Shown: piece by piece, positions 44,780 to 52,140 of the stretch
Layout: each line of letters begins with the position of its first letter
How positions within the stretch are numbered: position 1 is the stretch's first letter
Assembly (NCBI GenBank): GCA_903890485.1
Contig: CAITBM010000034.1
Coordinates: 1-64,000, forward strand
Length of the DNA stretch: 64,000 nt
Origin: an uncultured Opitutaceae bacterium
GTDB lineage: Bacteria; Verrucomicrobiota; Verrucomicrobiia; Opitutales; Opitutaceae
Direction: 5' to 3'
Position numbers and translations under genes: made by a program
Notes under the pieces: model-generated
Told to the model about the DNA's origin: nothing
Seen by the model: the letters and a program-made list of their open reading frames with translations, nothing else
Databases searched by the model: none

Positions 44780-45346
44780 ATGAGGCGCCCTGATCCCGAT
44801 CCGAAGCCGCAAGCCGCGCCCGTCCGGATAGGCGTCATCAATGTATCGGACCGCGCCAGCGCAGGGGAGTACGAGGACACCCCGGGCAAGGCCTGCGTCG
44901 CCCTGCTCCTGGAGTGGCTCGCGACCCCTTTTGACGTCGATTACAAGGTCGTTCCCGACGAGCAGCCGCAGATCGAGGCCGAGTTGAAGCGGATGGCCGA
45001 CCAAGCGGGGTGCTGCCTGATCGTCACCACCGGTGGGACCGGGCCCGCGCCGCGGGACGTGACCCCCGAGGCCACGTCCGCAGTCTGCCAGAAGATCCTT
45101 CCCGGCTTTGGGGAACTGATGCGCTCCACCTCACTCGCCTTCGTCCCCACGGCCATCCTCTCGCGGCAGACCGCGGGGATCCGCGGCGGGACGCTGATCG
45201 TGAACCTGCCCGGACGGCCGAAGGCCATCCGGGAAAACTTGGAGGCCGTCTTTCCTGCCATCCCCTATTGCATCGACCTGATCGGAGGGCCCCGGCTGGA
45301 GACCAACCCGGCCTCGATGAGCGCGTTCAGGCCGAAGGCCTCGTAA
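44780..45346 (+). CDS. mog: Molybdopterin adenylyltransferase-like (MogA/MoaB family)
   Basis: Adenylylates molybdopterin before molybdenum insertion. The 188-residue protein has IGVINVSDRASAGEYEDTPG, the TTGGTGPAPRDVTPEAT signature, RQTAGIRGGTLIVNLPGRPKAI and a final ETNP. The start is the ATG at 44780; an in-frame upstream extension lacks family similarity. With the MOSC protein at 33.8-34.6 kb this indicates that the cell makes and uses molybdenum cofactor, although no other moa or moe genes are in the window. Confidence 0.9.
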   Translation: MRRPDPDPKPQAAPVRIGVINVSDRASAGEYEDTPGKACVALLLEWLATPFDVDYKVVPDEQPQIEAELKRMADQAGCCLIVTTGGTGPAPRDVTPEATSAVCQKILPGFGELMRSTSLAFVPTAILSRQTAGIRGGTLIVNLPGRPKAIRENLEAVFPAIPYCIDLIGGPRLETNPASMSAFRPKAS

Positions 45347-45350
45347 GGGT

Positions 45351-45390
45351 CCGGGTTGCAAAGTCCAGGGGCCTTTGCAATGGTGCCCGG
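45351..45390 (+). terminator. Two-part hairpin after mog
   Basis: CCGGG-TTGCAAAG, a 9-base loop, then CTTTGCAA, a 5-base bulge and CCCGG form an outer 5-bp and an inner 8-bp stem in the 55-base gap before the DUF5069 gene. It may terminate mog transcription or sit in the DUF5069 leader. No T-run follows. Confidence 0.5.
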
Positions 45391-45401
45391 CAACATTTCC
45401 C

Positions 45402-45848
45402 ATGATTAATCTATCCTCCCCTGACCTCACTCAGCATCCCCCGCGCAGTGGCCGAGTCCTCCTCGGGGGCTACGCCCACCTTCCCCGCCTGCTTGACAAG
45501 GCGCGCGCCTCCCTCACGGGAAAGATTGGCGCCTACCATTACAACTGCGCGCTCGACCAGCACTTCTTCAAGTTCACGGGGATCTCTCACGAGGCCCTTC
45601 TCGCCGAGGTGAAGCTCGGCAAGTCCGACTCCGAGATGCTGGCCTGGGTCCGCTCCGCCACCAACCGCCTTCCGGCCGAGATCACTGCCTGGTCTCTATG
45701 GCTTGCGACGCATGGCCCGGGCGGTTCCGACGGCCACGAATGGTTTGGCGAAGTGATCAAGGCGAACGCACCGGACCGGGACGACGTCCGCGGCTTCTTC
45801 GACCTCCTGGACCTGGACGACTACGTGACGTTTGGCGGCAAGGCCTGA
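45402..45848 (+). CDS. DUF5069-family protein
   Basis: Small cytoplasmic protein of 148 residues with no known function. The sequence matches what I know of DUF5069: a start INLSSPDLTQHPPRSGRVLL, GGYAHLPRLLDKARA, GAYHYNCALDQHFFKFTGI and a C-terminal WFGEVIKANAPDRDDVRGFF. The ATG at 45402 is preferred to an upstream start. No partner is adjacent: the next gene is convergent. Confidence 0.8.
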   Translation: MINLSSPDLTQHPPRSGRVLLGGYAHLPRLLDKARASLTGKIGAYHYNCALDQHFFKFTGISHEALLAEVKLGKSDSEMLAWVRSATNRLPAEITAWSLWLATHGPGGSDGHEWFGEVIKANAPDRDDVRGFFDLLDLDDYVTFGGKA

Positions 45849-45863
45849 GACGCCGCCACCGGC

Positions 45864-46238
45864 CTAGAGCTCGGTGTATTTGGCGGATCGCCCCTTGGAC
45901 TTCTCGACGGGGTACTTGCGACCATTCTGCGCGATCTTCGCCTCGATGCTCGCCGCCACGTCGAGCCCGGTCGCATTGGCGAACTCAAGGGCGTAGATCA
46001 CCACGTCGGCCAGCTCCTCTGCGATCTTGGCCCGCTTCGCGGGATCCTTGGCCACGGTGCGCGACTCCTCGGGCGACGCCCAGAGGAAGTGCTCCATCAG
46101 CTCCGCCGCCTCGGCCGCCAGCGCCATGCTCAGGTTCTTGGGCGCGTGGAACTGCTCCCATTCGCGTTCCCGGACGAAGGCCATGACGCGGTCCCTGAGC
46201 TCGGATACTGTGGTTGTGGAGTCGGTTAAGGAGGCCAT
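45864..46238 (-). CDS. MazG-like nucleotide pyrophosphohydrolase
   Basis: Short (124-residue) all-alpha NTP pyrophosphohydrolase, possibly clearing non-canonical dNTPs such as dCTP or damaged forms. It has the metal-binding helices LSMALAAEAAELMEHFLW and the EELADVVIYALEFANATGLD motif, giving the EXXE...EXXD layout. The ATG at 46236-46238 matches the length of the family; longer readings are rejected. It is divergent from hsp20, across a 331-base gap. Confidence 0.85.
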   Translation of the reverse strand: MASLTDSTTTVSELRDRVMAFVREREWEQFHAPKNLSMALAAEAAELMEHFLWASPEESRTVAKDPAKRAKIAEELADVVIYALEFANATGLDVAASIEAKIAQNGRKYPVEKSKGRSAKYTEL

Positions 46239-46569
46239 GCGCACGAGCCTTGGCGCACGCGGCCCCGAGGGCAATTGCGGAGGGCCCCGGGGCATTAATT
46301 TGAAAATGACTTGGCACGGGGCCTGCAGTATGCATGGTGTACCACCGTTCCAATGGCCCAGACCCACAAACATCACTCCCGCCTCGCCGGCACTTCGTTT
46401 ACGAAGGCCTGCGGTTTTGGCTGCGCCGTGATGCGTCTGGTCGCCATTTCCAATTGGAACAAAACGGCCAGCGCGGGCTTCAAGGCCTAAACCCTCCCAC
46501 CCGGAAGACGTTTAGAAACCCAGAAGCCCGGAGGCCAAAAGCCCCCAGGAGGCACCTGCCTTTCCCACC
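46239..46569. other. 331-base divergent gap with a sigma-54 promoter
   Basis: The gap between the MazG-like gene and hsp20 contains the AT-rich stretch around 46290-46310 and the sigma-54 element at 46311-46327. No gene is supported: a 79-codon frame starting at 46334 begins before the likely transcription start and overlaps hsp20. The rest of the hsp20 leader, about 230 bases, shows nothing I can name. Confidence 0.6.
46311..46327 (+). promoter_or_regulatory. Sigma-54 (-24/-12) promoter upstream of hsp20
   Basis: TTGGCACGGGGCCTGCA matches the RpoN consensus TTGGCACG-N4-TTGCA at 16 of the 17 positions counted by eye, with exact GG-to-GC spacing. The start point should be near 46338, giving a leader of about 230 bases to hsp20. 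The only gene it could drive on this strand is hsp20, and no bEBP activator gene is in the window. This would be unusual control for a small heat-shock protein. Confidence 0.75.
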
Positions 46570-46971
46570 ATGAACACGAGACAACACACCACGAGCACAT
46601 CCAGCCGTCATCGCAGCGCTTACAGGGCGTCCAACGCCATGTTCCGCCAGCCGAGCTACGACTGCCGTGAGCTCCCTGACGCCGTCACCATCGTCGTCTA
46701 CGTACCCGGTGTGGGTGCCTCGGGCGTGGAGATCGAGGCGTCAGGACCCGACCTAGTCATCACCGCGCACAAGACCCGTTTTGTACGCGTGAACTTCCAG
46801 GCCCTGAACCTCGAGGGATCGCAGCGCGACTACCGCCTGAGGCTGCGGCTCGGCACCGGCTTCGATTACTCGAAGCTCGAGGCCGGGATCGACGACGGCG
46901 TTCTCACCCTGACCGTGCCGAAGCTCCAGGAGTGCCTGGCTCCGGCCCTACGCCTGGGACGGGTCGCCTAG
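46570..46971 (+). CDS. Hsp20 / alpha-crystallin small heat-shock protein
   Basis: ATP-independent chaperone that holds unfolding proteins. The 133-residue product has a short N-terminal arm (about 1-33, Thr/Ser/His-rich). The alpha-crystallin domain follows with CRELPDAVTIVVYVPGVG, an unusual VEIEASGPDLVITAHKTRF, then FDYSKLEAGIDDGVLTLTVP, the conserved A-x-x-x-n-GVL motif. A C-terminal IXI motif is not obvious. It is preceded by a strong sigma-54 promoter. Confidence 0.9.
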   Translation: MNTRQHTTSTSSRHRSAYRASNAMFRQPSYDCRELPDAVTIVVYVPGVGASGVEIEASGPDLVITAHKTRFVRVNFQALNLEGSQRDYRLRLRLGTGFDYSKLEAGIDDGVLTLTVPKLQECLAPALRLGRVA

Positions 46972-47000
46972 GGCGTCCCTCCTTGCTCCCGTGGGCCGCC

Positions 47001-47019
47001 CCGCCATCGCCGATGGCGG
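47001..47019 (+). terminator. Hairpin after hsp20
   Basis: Perfect 8-bp stem CCGCCATC-GCC-GATGGCGG, 29 bases after the hsp20 stop. There is no following T-run, so termination strength is uncertain. The rest of the 281-base gap to rlmJ includes an AT-rich patch at 47052-47078 and no supported gene. Confidence 0.5.
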
Positions 47020-47252
47020 CGGCCTGCGGGCGCCGGGCCGGCGCTCAAGAATTTTCAAATTTTTTGGGTACATTTTTTGTCACGCCGTGTCGTAGAAGTT
47101 ACCATGACACCGTACGCGCCCACCTTTCGCGCGAGACCGCTGACCGCCGACAACGCGACAGCTCGCGTAACCCCCCGTGAAGACGCAAGTTGGACCAGGC
47201 ACATCTTCAGGCCTCCCCCGCTTGCCGTCGAACCCATCCGTCCCGAACTCCA

Positions 47253-48110
47253 TCACTTGGGCACCACCCACCGCACCGAGCCCTGGGCCTGCTGGCCGAG
47301 GCAGAGCGTGGCCGCCAGGTAATTGACGATCGAACGCGCCTCCTCGTCGATCTTCCAAGGGGGATTGACGATGAGGACGCCGCACCCGGAGATTCCCGTG
47401 CCCTTGGGCACAAGCGTAAGTTCCGCCACCAGGCTGGGTTTGCCCGCGAGCCTGAGGGCATCAAGGTAGTCCTTTGCAGGTACCCGTTCGGAAACGGGAT
47501 ACCAAATCGCGTAGGTTCCCCCCGGAAGGCGCCTCATGCCCTCGTCCATGGCCGAATTGATGTGCTCCCACTCCGACTGTGACTCGAACGGCGGGTCGAT
47601 CAGCACCAAGGCCCTGCGCTCAAGGGGGGGCAGGCACGCCCTCAGGGACACGTAGCCGTCGGCCGGGTGCACGGAGACCCGGCGCTCGGCGTAAAACTCG
47701 TCGCGAAGCGCGGAGCATTCCTCCGGGTGTTTTTCCCAGAGCTCGAGCCGGTCCTGGGGCCGCGCAAGGGCCTTGGCGATCCTTGGGGATCCGGGATAGA
47801 AGCGCGGCTGCGGGGTCAGGTTGCCGTGCCTTAGGTCGAAGTCCCGCACCAAGCCCAGGTAGTCGGCGACCTCGGGCGGCGAGTCGGTTCGGCCCCAAAG
47901 CCGGCCGATGCCCTCGGGCCACTCCGGCGTCCTCGCCCGGCTGTCGCCTTCGCCGGCCGCCTCCAGGTCGTAGCTTCCCCGGCCGGCATGGCTGTCCACA
48001 TACACAAAAGGGGTCTCCTTTCGCTGCATGGACCGGATCAGCCGCACGAGGAGGGCATGCTTAAGCACGTCCGCAAAATTGCCCGCGTGGAATGCGTGTC
48101 TGTAATTCAA
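47253..48110 (-). CDS. rlmJ: 23S rRNA A2030 N6-methyltransferase RlmJ
   Basis: S-adenosylmethionine-dependent methylation of A2030 in 23S rRNA. The 285-residue protein starts with the family N-terminus MNYRHAFHAGNFADVLKHAL, encoded from TTG at 48108-48110. It continues with FVYVDSHAGRGSYDL as the SAM-binding motif I region and the catalytic DPPF in LVLIDPPFESQSEWEH. E. coli RlmJ is also about 280 residues. The TTG start is decided by the conserved N-terminus; no ATG or GTG is available upstream. Confidence 0.93.
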   Translation of the reverse strand: MNYRHAFHAGNFADVLKHALLVRLIRSMQRKETPFVYVDSHAGRGSYDLEAAGEGDSRARTPEWPEGIGRLWGRTDSPPEVADYLGLVRDFDLRHGNLTPQPRFYPGSPRIAKALARPQDRLELWEKHPEECSALRDEFYAERRVSVHPADGYVSLRACLPPLERRALVLIDPPFESQSEWEHINSAMDEGMRRLPGGTYAIWYPVSERVPAKDYLDALRLAGKPSLVAELTLVPKGTGISGCGVLIVNPPWKIDEEARSIVNYLAATLCLGQQAQGSVRWVVPK

Positions 48111-48165
48111 CCCAGTGGCCTTCTTTCATTGCACCGGCCCGCTGCAATCCGATAATGACGGCGCC

Positions 48166-48885
48166 ATGAAATTAATTCCAACTTTAGCGACCCTCTGCGC
48201 GGTGCTTCTGCCATGCGCGCTCCCGGCACAATCGTTCGAAGGCAAGGTTTCTATGAAGATCACCTCCTCAGGAAAGGAGGGGGGGCAGACCATCGACATG
48301 AGCATGAAGGACGGCTTCATGCGGACTGACATGGCGATGGGCCGGGGTGGCGCCGCCGGGATGATCATGGACTTCAAGAACCAGCAAATGATCATCCTCA
48401 TGGCCGCACAGAAGATGTACATGGTCAGGCCCATGCAGATGCCGACCGGCAGCCCGAGACCCGAGGCCTCGCAGGCCCCCAAGGCCGAGCTTGTGGACAC
48501 GGGCGTCAAGGAAACGATCCTCGGGTACACGTGCACCAAGTACACCTATACCGGCGCAAAGGAGACCTCGGAGATTTGGGTCACGGACCAGCTTGGCACT
48601 TTCGGCGGCCTCTTTCACGGCGGCGGACCGGGAGGCCCGAGCCAGAGGCCGGCGGCTTGGGAGGGCGCCCTGAAGGGCCGGGCTTTCTTTCCGATGAGGG
48701 TCGTCACCACCACCTCCGGCAGCAAAACCTTCACCCTGGAGGTCACCTCGGTCGAGAAGACGAGCCTGCCCGACTCCTATTTCAGTGCGCCAGCCGGATG
48801 GCAGAAATTCGACATGGGCGCCATGATGGGCGGGGCGATGCCGGGGGGATTCCCCGGAGCTCGCTCCTCGGACGGGAACAACTGA
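48166..48885 (+). CDS. Secreted Met-rich DUF4412-type protein
   Basis: Predicted periplasmic protein of 239 residues with a signal peptide (MKLIPTLATLCAVLLPCALPAQS) and a DUF4412-like beta-rich body. It is rich in Met, Gly and Lys (IDMSMKDGFMRTDMAMGRGG; MIMDFKNQQMIILMAAQKMYM). Met-rich exported proteins sometimes bind copper, but no metal ligand pattern such as MxxMxxM repeats is clear. Start ATG at 48166. It is followed without a gap by the metallophosphoesterase gene. Function unknown. Confidence 0.72.
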   Translation: MKLIPTLATLCAVLLPCALPAQSFEGKVSMKITSSGKEGGQTIDMSMKDGFMRTDMAMGRGGAAGMIMDFKNQQMIILMAAQKMYMVRPMQMPTGSPRPEASQAPKAELVDTGVKETILGYTCTKYTYTGAKETSEIWVTDQLGTFGGLFHGGGPGGPSQRPAAWEGALKGRAFFPMRVVTTTSGSKTFTLEVTSVEKTSLPDSYFSAPAGWQKFDMGAMMGGAMPGGFPGARSSDGNN

Positions 48886-49707
48886 GTGGGCTCCGCTCTC
48901 ACCCGCATCGTCTCGGACGTTCACTACGCGGACCACAGCAGCCGCGTGCGCTCACTCGAGGGGCTCAGGCCCCTTTGCGAGGGGGCGACGACGCTCGTTT
49001 ACAATGGTGACACGGTCGACACACGACCCCAAAAGGGCGGCCACAATCCCTCCGAGCTCCGCCTGGAGGTCCTGCAAACCTTGGGATCCTTTGGTACCCC
49101 GACGGTCTTCCTCACGGGCAACCACGACCCGGATATCTCCAAGGAACACGCCCTTGAGCTTGCGGGCGGACGCATTCTCGTCACCCACGGAGACGTCCTT
49201 TTCGACAACATGGTTCCCTGGTCCAAGGACGCGATCTTGATCCGCCAGCGAGTCATCGCGGCCTTGGCCGCGCTCCCCGAGGACGGCAGCTGCAAGCTCG
49301 ACAGCCGCCTGGCCGCCTTCCGGAAGGTCGCGGCGACCATCCCCCAGCACCACCAGTCTGAGAAGGACCCACTGCGCTACGCCATTAAGCTGGCCGGGGA
49401 CACAGTGTGGCCGCCAAAGCGCCTCCTCTCGATCCTTCAGGCATGGCGGGAGGCCCCGGGCCGCGCCGCGGCGCTCGCGGGACGGCACAGGCCAAAGGCA
49501 GAGTTCATCCTGATCGGGCATACCCACAAGCCGGGGGTCTGGAAGATGCCTTCCGGCATTGTCGTTGTGAACACGGGCTCGTTTTGCCGGCCCTTCGGGG
49601 CGCTGGCGGCGGACATAACGGCCGACAAGGTCCAGGTCAGGCTGGTCGAGTCCAAGCGCGGGGCGTTTCACGTCGGCAGGAAGATCGCTGAGTTTCCCCT
49701 ATTATGA
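48886..49707 (+). CDS. Metallophosphoesterase (UDP-2,3-diacylglucosamine hydrolase-like)
   Basis: Calcineurin-like di-metal phosphoesterase of 273 residues. It has the ordered metal motifs IVSDVHYADH, YNGDTVDT, TGNHDPD, VTHGDVLFDN and IGHTHKPGVW. Similarity in layout to LpxH suggests cleavage of a pyrophosphate bond in lipid A synthesis or a related lipid, but this is uncertain. The start is GTG at 48886, immediately after the DUF4412 stop. It overlaps the next small gene by four bases (ATGA). Confidence 0.82.
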   Translation: MGSALTRIVSDVHYADHSSRVRSLEGLRPLCEGATTLVYNGDTVDTRPQKGGHNPSELRLEVLQTLGSFGTPTVFLTGNHDPDISKEHALELAGGRILVTHGDVLFDNMVPWSKDAILIRQRVIAALAALPEDGSCKLDSRLAAFRKVAATIPQHHQSEKDPLRYAIKLAGDTVWPPKRLLSILQAWREAPGRAAALAGRHRPKAEFILIGHTHKPGVWKMPSGIVVVNTGSFCRPFGALAADITADKVQVRLVESKRGAFHVGRKIAEFPLL

Positions 49708-49949
49708 GCATGGAATTCGGTTGGTGGGTTAAGGATCCCGAGGAGGGAAAATACCAGGTGAAGGCCATAGTCCATGGGGGCAATCTTACCTGGTTTCGCA
49801 AGCAGGGCCATTTCACCTCATGGGAGGTCCACCGCCCCGGCGAGGAGGACTGGGACAAGCTCATTTCCGAGGCCGAGCGGCGCGTGCCCCGGCGCCTGCT
49901 CTCGCCAAAACAGTTCAACGACATCAAACACCTCCGCGAGCAACGCTAG
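49704..49949 (+). CDS. Small conserved-looking protein, 81 residues
   Basis: No family recognised. The sequence has a compact, Trp-rich character: MEFGWWVKDPEEGKYQVKAI, then LTWFRKQGHFTSWEVHRP, and a charged helical end. The ATGA overlap with the metallophosphoesterase gene and the high density of ordered residues argue that it is real. No signal peptide or membrane segment. It may be an accessory of the upstream enzyme. Function unknown. Confidence 0.65.
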   Translation: MSMEFGWWVKDPEEGKYQVKAIVHGGNLTWFRKQGHFTSWEVHRPGEEDWDKLISEAERRVPRRLLSPKQFNDIKHLREQR

Positions 49950-49962
49950 CCCCCCACCCTTT

Positions 49963-50400
49963 ATGCCTAAAATCGACGTCAACAAGGTCGCCGAAATCCT
50001 TAAGAAGAATCAGATCGATCCCGCGGTGCTTCGCCGCGTGGTCGAGGAGATGAATCTCGCTGTCCAGCCGGACCCCGGCGAGGAGGACCCCACCCCTCCG
50101 GTGAAGAAGCAGTTTGTCATCCTGGTGAGCGACCCGAACGGGAAGTTGCCCAAGGTCGACTTCACGGGCTGGGTGCTCCAGCTCCCCGAGGATGAGAGCC
50201 CGGCGTCGGTCCAGGAGCGGCTGCTCAAGGCCACGTACGACTTCAACGCCTCGAGGAAGGGGCGCCTCTACCCGGCCAAGACCGTGGGCGACGCCCTTGA
50301 GGCCGTTCCGTCCAAGTTCTTCAAGGAGGTCGAGCTCTGGGTGAAGACCAAGGAGCCCGTGATCGTGCTCCGGACGGACAACGAGATCCCCAAGGACTAG
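49963..50400 (+). CDS. Conserved-looking hypothetical protein, 145 residues
   Basis: No family recognised. It starts with a helical segment (DVNKVAEILKKNQIDPAVLR), then an acidic Pro-rich linker. The rest is a beta-alpha body (KKQFVILVSDPNGKLPKVDF, TGWVLQLPEDESPASVQERL, FKEVELWVKTKEPVIVLRTD). No membrane segment. It follows the 81-residue protein by 13 bases and its TAG stop interlocks with the convergent DUF192 gene stop in CTAG. Function unknown. Confidence 0.7.
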   Translation: MPKIDVNKVAEILKKNQIDPAVLRRVVEEMNLAVQPDPGEEDPTPPVKKQFVILVSDPNGKLPKVDFTGWVLQLPEDESPASVQERLLKATYDFNASRKGRLYPAKTVGDALEAVPSKFFKEVELWVKTKEPVIVLRTDNEIPKD

Positions 50401-50945
50401 GGGCTTTCCGCGGGCAGGTGGAACTTGGCAGGGTCGAAGCCGCGGGCCTTAAGGGCTCCGGCCACGGCCTTCAGGTCGATCCGGTCGCCCGCCTTGACCC
50501 CGTGGGAGGCGAACCAGCCCCGGGGAAGCTCAAGGGCGAACTGCATCGTGTCGCTGTGCGAGTTGACGGGCCGCTCGTCGAGCGGCAGGAGCCCGTACAT
50601 CTCCACCACGACCCCATCCGGAGTCAGGTAGGCCAGGTCCAGGGGCTCGGGCGTGTTGCGCATCCAGATGCTCATCGCCTGCGGCTCGGGATAGACAAAG
50701 AGCATGCCCTCGTCCGGGCCCAGGTCGGGCCGCTGCATGAGTCCGCGCTCCTGCTCCATCTGCGTGACGGCAATCTGCAGGCTGGAGGGGTGTCCGGCCA
50801 CGTTCACCGTGAAGTGCTCGAACACCGTCTTCGGGGTCGAGGCGCCCGCGGCGGGCTTGTCCGAACCGCATCCCGCCACGAGGGCGGCGACTAGGAGCGC
50901 CCCGGCGGCCCCGAACCTGAGTGAAACCGGATTTGCATTTTTCAC
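50397..50945 (-). CDS. DUF192-family lipoprotein
   Basis: 182 residues. It has a lipoprotein signal with lipobox LVAGC (the Cys becomes the lipid anchor, inner or outer membrane), a short linker, then the DUF192 core with QERGLMQRPDLGPDEGMLFVY, MSIWMRNTPEPLDLAYL and a C-terminal FASHGVKAGDRIDLKAV. The start is GTG at 50943-50945. DUF192 proteins are small secreted or lipid-anchored proteins of unknown function. Confidence 0.82.
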   Translation of the reverse strand: MKNANPVSLRFGAAGALLVAALVAGCGSDKPAAGASTPKTVFEHFTVNVAGHPSSLQIAVTQMEQERGLMQRPDLGPDEGMLFVYPEPQAMSIWMRNTPEPLDLAYLTPDGVVVEMYGLLPLDERPVNSHSDTMQFALELPRGWFASHGVKAGDRIDLKAVAGALKARGFDPAKFHLPAESP

Positions 50946-50997
50946 GCAGAAAAAGGTTAATTCAGCCAGGCCGGTCTAGACAACACCCGACTCACCC

Positions 50998-52140
50998 ATG
51001 CCTACCCTGAAACACCGCGATATCCTCCTTTACTCCGACACCGCCCGAAGCGCCGACGCCCTCTATTTCGGGAGAGTCGACGTCCCCGACGCCTTTGTTG
51101 CCCTGAGCGCCGGCGGCAAGAAGATCGCCATCGTCTCGGCGCTTGAATTTGGGCGCGTGAAGAAGGCGTCCGACTTCGACCTTGTCCTCCCGCTTGAGGG
51201 CTTTGTCGAGAAGGCTCGCCGCGCCTGGCCGGGCAAGAAGGCCGGAGCCGCCCGCGTGATCGTGCTGGCGGCCAAGGAGCTCAAGGTGCGCCTGCTGACC
51301 GTGCCCGAGGATTTTCCGGCGGGCCTCTACAAGGAGCTCAGCGACCTGGGCCTTAAGGTCTCGATCGCCGACGGACTGCTTTTCCCCGAGCGCGAGATCA
51401 AGACCCCTGCGGAGGCCCTGGCCCTCAAGGAGGGCAACCGCTGCAGCGCCGCTGGAATTGCCGCCGCCGAGCGCGTGCTCCGCGAGAGCAAGATCAAGGG
51501 AAGGCGTCTTTTCTACCGGGGAAGCGTCCTCACGAGCGAGCGCCTGAAGGTGGCGATCGAGACCGCATGCATCGAGCAGGGGGCTGTGTCCAGCAACACG
51601 ATCGTCGCGGGGGGCGACCAGGGGTGCGACCCGCACAACCGCGGGTCGGGCCCCATCTACGCAAACGAGATGGTGATCGTGGACGTGTTCCCGCGGGTGT
51701 CGGCAACCGGCTTCCACGGGGACATGACCCGGACATTCCTGCGGGGCCGCGCAAGTGACGCCCAGAAGAGGATTTGGGCCGCCGTCCGCGAGGCGCAGCT
51801 GGCCGCACTCTCCACGATTCGGGCCGGGGTCCCGGGCAATGAGGTGCACCGCCGGGTGTCGGAAACACTCGTTTCGCACGGATTTGAGACCCGCCACACG
51901 GCAAGCGGGTCGGTGGGCTTCTTCCATGGAACGGGACACGGCCTGGGCCTGGAGGTCCACGAGCCGCCCCGGATGAATGCGCACTCCGAGGCGCCCCTCA
52001 AGAAGGGCGCGGTCGTCACCGTGGAGCCAGGCCTGTACTATCCGGGCGTTGGCGCCTGCCGGATCGAGGACGTCGTCCAGGTCACCTCGGCGAAGCCCCG
52101 CATGCTCTCGAGCTACCCCTACCACTGGGAGCTCAAGTAA
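50998..52140 (+). CDS. M24-family Xaa-Pro aminopeptidase
   Basis: Cytoplasmic metallopeptidase that removes N-terminal residues next to proline, or a related prolidase. The 380-residue protein has the M24 metal ligands in EMVIVDVFPRVSATGFHGDMT, GHGLGLEVHEPP, VEPGLYYPG and CRIEDVVQV. The first 130 residues are a non-catalytic N-terminal domain typical of aminopeptidase P. The substrate specificity between prolidase and aminopeptidase P is not certain. Its stop codon overlaps the next start codon by one base (TAATG). Confidence 0.9.
   Translation: MPTLKHRDILLYSDTARSADALYFGRVDVPDAFVALSAGGKKIAIVSALEFGRVKKASDFDLVLPLEGFVEKARRAWPGKKAGAARVIVLAAKELKVRLLTVPEDFPAGLYKELSDLGLKVSIADGLLFPEREIKTPAEALALKEGNRCSAAGIAAAERVLRESKIKGRRLFYRGSVLTSERLKVAIETACIEQGAVSSNTIVAGGDQGCDPHNRGSGPIYANEMVIVDVFPRVSATGFHGDMTRTFLRGRASDAQKRIWAAVREAQLAALSTIRAGVPGNEVHRRVSETLVSHGFETRHTASGSVGFFHGTGHGLGLEVHEPPRMNAHSEAPLKKGAVVTVEPGLYYPGVGACRIEDVVQVTSAKPRMLSSYPYHWELK

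Noticed and set aside
46334-46573. 79-codon frame just after the sigma-54 promoter
   Set aside because: Its ATG precedes the predicted transcription start and its end overlaps the hsp20 start; composition is basic with no fold.
47104-47322. Small plus-strand frame after the AT-rich patch near 47052-47078
   Set aside because: Overlaps the 3' end of rlmJ antisense and has no convincing ribosome-binding site. The AT-rich patch could be a promoter, so it cannot be excluded.
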